Source: Candidatus Sedimenticola sp. (ex Thyasira tokunagai) (GTDB taxonomy: Bacteria; Pseudomonadota; Gammaproteobacteria; Chromatiales; Chromatiaceae). Taken from it: a stretch of 64,000 nt of DNA. Shown in pieces: positions 57,824-64,000 of this stretch. Both the position numbers and the translations under genes were made by a program. The notes beneath the pieces were generated by a model, which was not told where the DNA came from, made no database searches, and was given only the letters and a program-made list of their open reading frames with translations. Location of the stretch: the NCBI GenBank assembly GCA_037318855.1, contig CP134874.1:3100598-3164597 (forward strand). The letters are read 5' to 3'. How positions within the stretch are numbered: position 1 is the first letter of the stretch; the number at the start of each line of letters is the position of its first letter.

Positions 57824-58294
57824 CTAATTTCTCGATTTTATATCAGATTCAAGCCGTGCCACTACTCTCTCACCAACGGCTGTTGTGGATTCCAGCAGCA
57901 ATTCCCTCCCCAGACCCTGGTAGTTGATGGTGATCAATAGGTCCGCCGGTGGCAACTCTCCCTTCCCCTTCTCCGGCCACTCAATCAACAAAATAGCATC
58001 CCCGTCAAGAAGATCGCGCACACCGAGATACTCCAACTCCTCTGGGTCGGCTAGGCGATAGAGGTCAAAATGGAAATAGTGTCGACCCGCCAGTTCATAG
58101 GGTTCCACCATGGCATAGGTGGGGCTCTTCACCGCACCCTGATAGCCCAGGCCACGCATAAAACCCCGCACTAAAGTGGTCTTGCCTGCACCGAGATCAC
58201 CCTCAAGATAGATAATGCAGGCATTGGCTACGGCCCTTGCCAAAGCCGCGCCGATAAATTCCTGTTCAGATTCATTTTCAGCTGTCAGTTTCAA
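57824..58294 (-). CDS. tsaE: tRNA t6A-synthesis ATPase TsaE
   Basis: 156 aa. Walker A GDLGAGKTTLVRG, SPTYAMVEPYE and HFDLYRLADPEELEYLG are the family blocks. It works with TsaB/TsaD to make t6A37. It overlaps nnr by 4 bp (ATGA). The start follows from that overlap. Confidence 0.95.
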   Translation of the reverse strand: MKLTAENESEQEFIGAALARAVANACIIYLEGDLGAGKTTLVRGFMRGLGYQGAVKSPTYAMVEPYELAGRHYFHFDLYRLADPEELEYLGVRDLLDGDAILLIEWPEKGKGELPPADLLITINYQGLGRELLLESTTAVGERVVARLESDIKSRN

Positions 58295-59802
58295 GAGAGG
58301 ATTTCCGGATTGATTAGCCTGCGGATAGCAGGCATAAGATCACTGGCAAGCATGCCCCGTTCACCCTGACGTGCAGCCAGGTCTCCGGCAGCACTGTGCA
58401 GGCAGACACCCATAACGGCGGCTCGGTCAATATCGACCCCCTGTGCGACCAGGGCTGCGATAATACCCGCCAGCAGGTCACCCATTCCACCGCAGGCCAT
58501 TCCTGGATTACCATCTGTACAGAGTGCTGGAGGCAGCTCTCCTCCTGTGGCGATGAGGCTTCCGGCGCCCTTCAACACCACCACACCACCAAATTTTTTC
58601 TGTAACTCAGTTACCGCACGGAAACGGTCTGCTGCAATCTCACTTGTCGAACAACCAAGAAGACGGGCCGCCTCTCCCGGGTGAGGAGTGAGAATCCAGT
58701 TATCCCGATGTAGCGGTTCTGCTGCCAACAGGTTGAGGGCATCGGCATCGACCACCAGCGGCAGACGGGATGCCAATACCTGTTGGAACAAAGTGAGAGA
58801 CCAGTCGCCCTGACCCAATCCCGGGCCAACGGTGACTACCGTGGCACAACGCAACAGCGGCGCTAATTCAACTCCCCGCTCAACACCATGACACATCAAC
58901 TCAGGTCGTCCAGCCGAAACCAGTGGTAGATTCTCCCGACGGCAGGCGATGCTTACCAGACCGGCACCACTTCTGGCCGCTGCCTCACCCGCCATTCTGA
59001 CGGCACCCCCATAGCCCCGCTCACCCCCTACCACCAATAGATGACCAAACACTCCTTTGTGTGCAGTGCGCGATCGCCTGCCCAATTTAGTGTATTGCTG
59101 CCACCAGTCTACCCTGTGGGCCGAGGCCGGCTGCTGTGAATAGACCACCGCAGGTACGTCCAGAGTACTGAACAGCACCTCACCGCCATAGTCAGGGCCG
59201 TCACCGGTGAACAGCCCCTGCTTGAGGCCGATAAAGCTGATGGTTGCCGCCGCCCTCACCGCCACACCCAGCACTTGACCATTATCGGAGTGAATACCGG
59301 AAGGCATATCAAGCGCCAACACCGGCGCGGAATGGCCATTGATCGCCTCCAACACCCGCCGCCACTCCCCACTGACCTCCCGCTCGAGTCCAGTACCAAA
59401 AACAGCATCGATGATCACATCCGTTTGCTGTGGAATCTCCTGAAACGGATAAACACTCCCACCGGCAGTGCGGTATGCCTTTGCCGCAAGCAGCGCATCG
59501 CCCTGAATGCGGTCACTCTCTCCAAGTTGCAACACTCTCACGCTTAGCCCCGCCTCAAGTGCCAGGCGAGCAAGGATATAACCATCGCCACCGTTATTAC
59601 CGATACCACAAACCACAGTGACATCCGAAATATCGAGCCAACGGCTGCGTAGCAGATGGAAAGCGGCCGCACCCGCCCGCTCCATCAGTGTAAGACCGGG
59701 AATGCCCTGCTCTTCGATAGTGATACGGTCGAGCTCTCTGACCTGCTCAGCCCGATAGAGTGTATGGGGTAAACGATACTTAGTAGGCATAGATAAGATC
59801 AT
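58291..59802 (-). CDS. nnr: bifunctional NAD(P)H-hydrate epimerase/dehydratase
   Basis: About 503 aa with two halves: YjeF_N epimerase (VVCGIGNNGGDGYILARLAL) and a carbohydrate-kinase-like dehydratase (VVGGERGYGGAVRMAGEAAA and NPGMACGGMGDLLAGIIAAL). It repairs damaged NAD(P)H. Starts at 59802 or 59790 are possible; ATG 59802 has AGG ten bases upstream. Confidence 0.94.
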   Translation of the reverse strand: MILSMPTKYRLPHTLYRAEQVRELDRITIEEQGIPGLTLMERAGAAAFHLLRSRWLDISDVTVVCGIGNNGGDGYILARLALEAGLSVRVLQLGESDRIQGDALLAAKAYRTAGGSVYPFQEIPQQTDVIIDAVFGTGLEREVSGEWRRVLEAINGHSAPVLALDMPSGIHSDNGQVLGVAVRAAATISFIGLKQGLFTGDGPDYGGEVLFSTLDVPAVVYSQQPASAHRVDWWQQYTKLGRRSRTAHKGVFGHLLVVGGERGYGGAVRMAGEAAARSGAGLVSIACRRENLPLVSAGRPELMCHGVERGVELAPLLRCATVVTVGPGLGQGDWSLTLFQQVLASRLPLVVDADALNLLAAEPLHRDNWILTPHPGEAARLLGCSTSEIAADRFRAVTELQKKFGGVVVLKGAGSLIATGGELPPALCTDGNPGMACGGMGDLLAGIIAALVAQGVDIDRAAVMGVCLHSAAGDLAARQGERGMLASDLMPAIRRLINPEILS

Positions 59803-59859
59803 AAATGTCGCCTGCCGGTAAGCACTCAGTACCAAATTTAAAGAGTGTGTGGAAACAAG

Positions 59860-60165
59860 CTACGAAATTTTTTTCATCTCCAACAGCTTGTTGTCCTTGT
59901 CCAGGGTAAGCTCAAAGCGGCCATAAATACCGTCATCAGTAATAAATGGCCGAAAGTTTCTTGCCGGCACCTGCAACTTACGGCCGTCATCTGCATAAAC
60001 AATCACCGCATGGGCGGAACCTTTATAATAACGAAGAAACTTTTCTGCTGAGAGTTTCAAGCTAAAGCGAATAGGGGCCTGTCCGGGAATAGGAGCCGTA
60101 GCGAGGGAATTCCATTTTGAGTCATTTTTTTTGGTCATTTGAGGCGAATAGTTACTCTTATTCAA
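59860..60165 (-). CDS. DUF2835 protein with element-derived N-terminus
   Basis: 101 aa in the open frame. From FSLKLSAEKFLRYYKGSAHA to the end it is a normal DUF2835 protein, about 70 aa, function unknown. The first 31 residues (NKSNYSPQMTKKNDSKW and LATAPIPGQAP) are encoded by the inverted-repeat element at 60072-60236, beginning with TTG. The native start codon was apparently replaced. An inner ATG at 60138 lies in the element. Confidence 0.75.
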   Translation of the reverse strand: MNKSNYSPQMTKKNDSKWNSLATAPIPGQAPIRFSLKLSAEKFLRYYKGSAHAVIVYADDGRKLQVPARNFRPFITDDGIYGRFELTLDKDNKLLEMKKIS

Positions 60166-60236
60166 CGAAAATGAGCAGAAAAAAGGGCCAAAATGGGATT
60201 TCCGCAGTAGGTTCTCTATTCTCGGACAGGCTCCTA
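60072..60236 (-). mobile_element. 165-bp terminal-inverted-repeat element, second copy
   Basis: Ends TAGGGGCCTGTCCGGGAATA (60072) and the inverse CTATTCTCGGACAGGCTCCT (to 60236). Same family, length and orientation as the element in cbbO. It too enters its gene in the same reading frame (GGACAGGCCCCT, codons GQAP). No transposase. TA lies at both edges. Confidence 0.8.
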
Positions 60237-60244
60237 GCCACTAA

Positions 60245-60655
60245 TTACACCTCAAATTGCCCACACATACCATCAAGCACCAGGGCATAGGCGCTGACGG
60301 TTCCCATCAGCTTCCGGTCATCCACTACCAGTGCTCGGATCAGGTCAAAACGGGCAAACAGGCGGGAGCAATAACGAATATCCATCCATGGCTCGACATA
60401 GATCGCCGGCTTGACCATCACCTCATAAACATTGACCCGCTCGGGAGAGCGATCCACTGCCAGTACCTCTCGGGCAATATCGGAGACCAGCAGCAACCCG
60501 TACTCATCATCTTCATGATGTCTTTCAACCACCAATACGGCTGTTTTTTGCCGATTCATCATCTTCAGCGCATCCAGGATAGTCGCATCACGATTGATGA
60601 TCGAAAACTGGGTTTTCATTACATCACGAACTGTCACTCGTTTACCGGCATCACT
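60245..60655 (-). CDS. CBS-domain protein
   Basis: 136 aa with two CBS domains: VRDVMKTQFSIINRDATILD and YEVMVKPAIYVEPWMDIRYC. CBS pairs bind adenosyl ligands and regulate partners. ATG 60655 (MSDAGKRVTVRDV) has a good GAGGAG site upstream; the longer frame to 60727 is unlikely. Partner unknown. Confidence 0.85.
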   Translation of the reverse strand, partial: SDAGKRVTVRDVMKTQFSIINRDATILDALKMMNRQKTAVLVVERHHEDDEYGLLLVSDIAREVLAVDRSPERVNVYEVMVKPAIYVEPWMDIRYCSRLFARFDLIRALVVDDRKLMGTVSAYALVLDGMCGQFEV

Positions 60656-60703
60656 CATAACGCTCTCCTCTATATTGATGGCAAAAGCCACATTTACTGG
60701 TTC

Positions 60704-60837
60704 TGCACAATAGTCCGGTAATCGCATGTAGGGGCGAACTTGTTCACGAAGAGTATGCTTCGGAGCAGATCGCTAACAAATTCGCTCCTACAGGCACTAC
60801 CTTTCCCCATCGAGATAGTTTTCAGAATTACTGTGCT
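60704..60837. repeat. composite repeat with full REP palindrome
   Basis: Outer ends TGCACAATAGTCC (60704) and AATTACTGTGC (to 60837), inner REP palindrome from GTAGGGGCGAACTTGTTCAC (60728) to AACAAATTCGCTCCTAC (60791). Similar in plan to 24771-24863, but with both REP arms. Intergenic. Confidence 0.6.
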
Positions 60838-60876
60838 TAGTCAGCCTATATTTTTACCATGAAATCCAATAGCACA

Positions 60877-61458
60877 CTACGCCTTCTCCGCCACCAGCAT
60901 GGCCAGATCCCTGCAACCCCGGGCAATATCCCCAAGCTTCCTCTCCTCACGGTAAAAACGAGGACGCAGTGGTTGAAACAGCGTCAGTAGTTCATTATCG
61001 GCGAGACGAAAATCGGGATTTGCCGGCCCATTGTCACTGACCGCACTTTGACTGAAGGTCTGGTAGAAGAGCAGTCCTCCAGGCTTGAGTGCAGCGATAA
61101 TTGCACTCACCAGAGAACGCTCAAGAAAATGGCTGACCAGGATAAAGTCGAACGATGCCTCGACCGGTGGTTGGCTGATAACGTCCCTGGCCTCCGCTGT
61201 AACCTGTAATCCCGCAGCCTCAGCATCTGACCTAAGCCGCTCAATCGCTACTGGGGAGAGGTCCCAAGCAGTCACATCCAGGCCGTTCTCAGCCATGATC
61301 AAGGCATTGGCGCCCCGGCCGCAGGCGAGATCCAGTGCTCTGCCCCCCGGGGTAAGAAGGTGAATATTCTCAGTCAGTACCCTGGCGGGTTCTCCACTAC
61401 CATCCGCCTCGGCATAGCGTCGGTTCCACTTCTCAGCAAGCTGCTTGTTATCATCCAT
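60877..61458 (-). CDS. class I SAM-dependent methyltransferase
   Basis: 193 aa. The SAM-binding motif I is ALDLACGRGANALIMAENG and motif II is VTAWDLSPVAIERL, giving a TehB-like enzyme without other domains. Substrate unknown. It begins 7 bp after metZ on the same strand, so it may share the SAM-responsive transcript. Confidence 0.85.
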   Translation of the reverse strand: MDDNKQLAEKWNRRYAEADGSGEPARVLTENIHLLTPGGRALDLACGRGANALIMAENGLDVTAWDLSPVAIERLRSDAEAAGLQVTAEARDVISQPPVEASFDFILVSHFLERSLVSAIIAALKPGGLLFYQTFSQSAVSDNGPANPDFRLADNELLTLFQPLRPRFYREERKLGDIARGCRDLAMLVAEKA

Positions 61459-61464
61459 GGCTCA

Positions 61465-62643
61465 CTATTTCCCCAACAGTAGATCCCGTTTGATATCTTC
61501 AATATCCTCAAGCCCCACCGCAATACGGATCAGCCCAGGAGTAATTCCCGCCTTCGCTTTCTCCTCATCCGACAGGCGGCCGTGAGTGGTGGTCGCCGGA
61601 TGAGTAATTGTGCTCTTGGCGTCTCCCAGATTGGCGGTGATCGAGATCATGCGAACGGCATCGATTAGCTTCCAGGCGGCCGCCTGCCCTCCTTCCATTT
61701 CAAATGAGAGAATACCGCCGGCCGCCGACTGCTGACGACATGCCAACTGATATTGTGGGTGGCTTTCGAGACCCGGGTAGTGAACACGAGCGACACCCGG
61801 CTGCAGTTGCAGCCACTTAGCCAACGCCATAGCACTCTCCGAGTGAGCCTTCATCCTCAGCTTCAAGGTCTCTAGTCCTTTGAGAAAAACCCATGCATTA
61901 AAAGGGCTCATAGTGGGACCGGCGCTACGCAGAAAACCAAACACCTCCTCACCGACAAGCTTCTTGTCACCAACAACCGCCCCTCCCATACAGCGCCCCT
62001 GGCCATCCAGGAATTTTGTGGCGGAGTGGATAACGATATCAGCACCTAACTCCAGAGGCCGCTGTAGCACCGGAGTGCAGAAGCAGTTGTCCACCACCAG
62101 TAGGGCGCCGTGACTATGCGCCAGCTCAGCCAGCACACGAATATCCGCCACCTCGGTAAGAGGGTTGGACGGCGTCTCCAGATATAGGAATTTTGTCTCC
62201 GGGCGAATCGCCGCCTCCCAGGCGGAAAGTTCCGTCAGCGGTACGAAGGTGGTTTCGATACCGACTTTACCCAGATACTTGTTGAACAGCGCAGTGGTAG
62301 TACCGAATACGCTGCGGGAAGAGACAATATGATCACCACTCTCCAGCAGCCCCATGCAGGTTGCCAGAATGGCGGACATACCTGAGGCAGTGGCGACACA
62401 GCTCTCTCCACCTTCCAGTGCGGCAAGCCGTTGTTCGAAGGTACGCACTGTAGGGTTGGTAAATCTTGAATAGATATTTCCAGGCTGATCACCACTAAAA
62501 CGCGCTGCCGCCTCTGCCGCACTACTGAAGACAAAACTGGAAGTGGTGAAGATCGGTTCCGAGTGTTCACCTTCGGCTGTACGTACCTGCCCTGCCCTTA
62601 CGCCACGGGTTGCCAGACCCCACTCTTGATCATCATACGTCAT
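61465..62643 (-). CDS. metZ: O-succinylhomoserine sulfhydrylase
   Basis: 392 aa PLP enzyme of the Cys/Met family that makes homocysteine directly from O-succinylhomoserine and sulfide. PLP Lys210 is in IVIHSATKFLDGQGR, and NIYSRFTNPTVRTFE and YLETPSNPL are conserved. It is preceded by a SAM-II-like riboswitch and a terminator, so it is probably shut off when SAM is plentiful. Suits a cell rich in reduced sulfur. Confidence 0.92.
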   Translation of the reverse strand: MTYDDQEWGLATRGVRAGQVRTAEGEHSEPIFTTSSFVFSSAAEAAARFSGDQPGNIYSRFTNPTVRTFEQRLAALEGGESCVATASGMSAILATCMGLLESGDHIVSSRSVFGTTTALFNKYLGKVGIETTFVPLTELSAWEAAIRPETKFLYLETPSNPLTEVADIRVLAELAHSHGALLVVDNCFCTPVLQRPLELGADIVIHSATKFLDGQGRCMGGAVVGDKKLVGEEVFGFLRSAGPTMSPFNAWVFLKGLETLKLRMKAHSESAMALAKWLQLQPGVARVHYPGLESHPQYQLACRQQSAAGGILSFEMEGGQAAAWKLIDAVRMISITANLGDAKSTITHPATTTHGRLSDEEKAKAGITPGLIRIAVGLEDIEDIKRDLLLGK

Positions 62644-62679
62644 CTGTTTGCCAATCTTTTAAAGTTAATACCAGACAAG

Positions 62680-62711
62680 AAAAAACCTGCTCAGCTTCAG
62701 CTAAAGCAGGT
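62680..62711 (-). terminator. riboswitch-controlled terminator before metZ
   Basis: On the minus strand ACCTGC-TTTAGC...GCTGAGCAGGT followed by six T. The 5' arm overlaps GCTTTAGCT, which can instead pair with AGCTAAAGC at the aptamer end. The two pairings are mutually exclusive, giving an antiterminator/terminator switch. Confidence 0.75.
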
Positions 62712-62714
62712 ATT

Positions 62715-62768
62715 CCTCGCTTTAGCTGTATTTCTATCGCGCCCGCAATATGAGATAAATCGGCGCCA
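62715..62768 (-). promoter_or_regulatory. SAM-II riboswitch aptamer upstream of metZ
   Basis: On the minus strand: TGGCGCCGATTTATCTCATA, then TTGCGGGCGCGATAGAAATA, then CAGCTAAAGCGAGG. This follows the SAM-II pattern: first stem GGCGC/GCGC, the U-rich GATTTA loop strand, the AAAT stretch and the terminal GCTAAAG that forms the pseudoknot. It lies 70 bp before metZ, and the attenuator hairpin follows directly. Confidence 0.85.
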
Positions 62769-62855
62769 GAGTATGAGCCTAGAGAGCTGAGATGCCCCTG
62801 TCAAGCAGACACCGGGATTACCGCCAGGCTCTCTGTGCTGACCCTTTTAAGAGAG

Positions 62856-63857
62856 CTACATTTTTTTCAGCTCTCTATCGATAGCTTTACTGAAGTTACT
62901 CATATCGTACCCGCCCTCCAGCTTAACACCATTGACATAGAAGGTCGGGGTGGCTGAGACACCAATGCGACTGGCTTCATTAACATCCGCAGTAACATAC
63001 TCTTTGTGGGTGCGCTGATCGAGGCAGTTGTTGAATTCCGTCATCTCCAAACCAATGGTCTCAGCATGTTTTTTTAAGTCATCGACGGCTATATTTTTCT
63101 GGTCTGAAAAAATTTCATCATGCATCGGCCAGAATTTACCCTGATCCTGTGCGCACATCGTGGCCTCTGATGCTGTCAAGGCATTACGGTGGAAAGAGAG
63201 GGGGAAGTGACGGTAGACAAGCCGTACATCTTCAGGATAGGCCTTCAATACCTCACCAAGAGTACCCTGTACCTTGGAGCAGAACGGGCATTCAAAATCG
63301 GAAAACTCCACAATAGTAATCTTCGCATCCGAAGGCCCCTTGCTTAGCTCCTGAGAACCACGGATCTCAACCCGGGGCGCCAAAGGTTCTTCCAGCAATA
63401 TTTCGGCGCCATATTTTTCCTGTAGGGTACGAATATAGCCCCCCAGCACACGTTTCCTCTCCTGCTCCAACAAGAAACCCTTCACCTGTGCCTCAGTTAC
63501 TCCCTCAGGTATCCGTCCGGCATTAGTTGCCATGAATGATTTAGCATCCTCATCACTGACTTTCTGGACCCTCTCATTAATCGCCCCTTTTATCAGCTCC
63601 GAAATATCCGTGGACTTAGCCTTCGCCTCTGACTCCAGCAGGTACTGGTTCAAACGGTTCTGAACCTCCATCACCCGCAGCTGGTAGCGCTTTTTATCCA
63701 GCTCATAAAGCTTCTGCCCCAGCGCAGCATCCACATCTTCAACCGTTACCTGCCAGTCACCCACTTTTGCCGCGGTGGAGGATTCAGCCCAGCCGGTCAT
63801 AGAAAATGAGGATAAAAGTAACCCTGTAATTACTGCAATACGACAAAGATTCATCAA
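62856..63857 (-). CDS. DsbA/DsbG-like thiol oxidoreductase with N-terminal SurA-like part
   Basis: 333 aa. Signal peptide (ITGLLLSSFSMTGWA), a helical segment (about 30-160) resembling peptidyl-prolyl isomerase SurA N-terminal domains, then a thioredoxin-fold domain with active site ECPFC (Cys190, Cys193), TPTFYVNG with cis-Pro and YDMSNF near the end. Periplasmic disulfide exchange is likely, but no partner is seen. The last 143 bp of the window hold nothing recognisable. Confidence 0.85.
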   Translation of the reverse strand: MMNLCRIAVITGLLLSSFSMTGWAESSTAAKVGDWQVTVEDVDAALGQKLYELDKKRYQLRVMEVQNRLNQYLLESEAKAKSTDISELIKGAINERVQKVSDEDAKSFMATNAGRIPEGVTEAQVKGFLLEQERKRVLGGYIRTLQEKYGAEILLEEPLAPRVEIRGSQELSKGPSDAKITIVEFSDFECPFCSKVQGTLGEVLKAYPEDVRLVYRHFPLSFHRNALTASEATMCAQDQGKFWPMHDEIFSDQKNIAVDDLKKHAETIGLEMTEFNNCLDQRTHKEYVTADVNEASRIGVSATPTFYVNGVKLEGGYDMSNFSKAIDRELKKM

Positions 63858-64000
63858 GTAATTTCCTTAATTTTTGAGAAGTAGTACTACTGCCCGGCCA
63901 CACCAAATTGGGGGCGAGTATTATTATTAGAACAGTCTATCTGATACACCTTAACGGTCCAATGGTCTATTTATAGAGACGGGAACAAAGAGTAAGCTCA

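Noticed and set aside
62715..62768. SAM-I or SAH riboswitch in front of metZ
   Set aside because: The consensus of those classes is absent, whereas the compact SAM-II pseudoknot pattern fits.

Overview
This window reads as chromosomal DNA of a sulfur-oxidising, probably autotrophic gammaproteobacterium of the Chromatiales/thiotrophic-symbiont type. That rests on gammaproteobacterial gene orders (plsX-fabH-fabG-acpP-fabF-mltG-tmk; rpsF-rpsR-DUF2232-rplI-dnaB-alr-radA; tsaE-amidase-mutL-miaA-hfq-hflX-hflK-hflC-DUF2065-hisZ-purA), a Gly/Asn/Tyr-rich sulfur-globule protein, and a CbbQ/CbbO RuBisCO-activase pair. The species cannot be named from this sequence. No tRNA, rRNA or CRISPR array was recognised. 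Most genes lie on the minus strand.

Layout. 0-7 kb: fatty-acid/phospholipid synthesis operon with rpmF and yceD, ending in mltG and tmk; pabC is absent and an inverted-repeat element sits in its usual place. 7-10.4 kb: sodium-pumping oxaloacetate decarboxylase (oadGAB). 10.7-20.4 kb: mixed accessory genes (Maf-type pyrophosphatase, PDC sensor, Nudix, alpha/beta hydrolase, phosphoribosyltransferase, HDOD protein, a tandem pair of zinc-ribbon membrane proteins, and a P-loop gene split by a frameshift). 20.4-27.9 kb: radA, alr, dnaB, then a 1-kb repeat-rich gap and the S6/S18/L9 operon.

28.3-33.9 kb is the most interesting part: four integron-type cassettes ending in recognisable attC sites, with no integrase in view. 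Cargo: a lipoprotein; a protein with an R-x4-H motif (HEPN-like); an exported protein plus lipoprotein-hydrolase pair; and a YefM/YoeB-type toxin-antitoxin. An intron-like, ORF-less group II sequence is inserted precisely in the second attC. IS-end remnants lie on both sides.

34-46 kb: DUF2238 membrane protein, sulfur-globule protein, RluA-type pseudouridine synthase, an OmpA remnant, cbbO-cbbQ, and a two-gene sensory operon in which both genes are broken: one by an IS3-family element with a 3-bp target duplication, one by a roughly 260-bp structured repeat that also occurs near 25.2 kb. 46.7-64 kb: purA to hflX, hfq, miaA, mutL, amidase, tsaE, nnr, then DUF2835, a CBS protein, a methyltransferase, metZ behind a SAM-II-like riboswitch with a terminator, and a DsbA-like protein.

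The chromosome has been heavily peppered with small mobile or palindromic elements. Two copies of a 165-167-bp terminal-inverted-repeat element sit exactly at the 5' ends of two genes (cbbO and DUF2835), in the same orientation and reading frame, so the element supplies the N-terminus of both predicted proteins.
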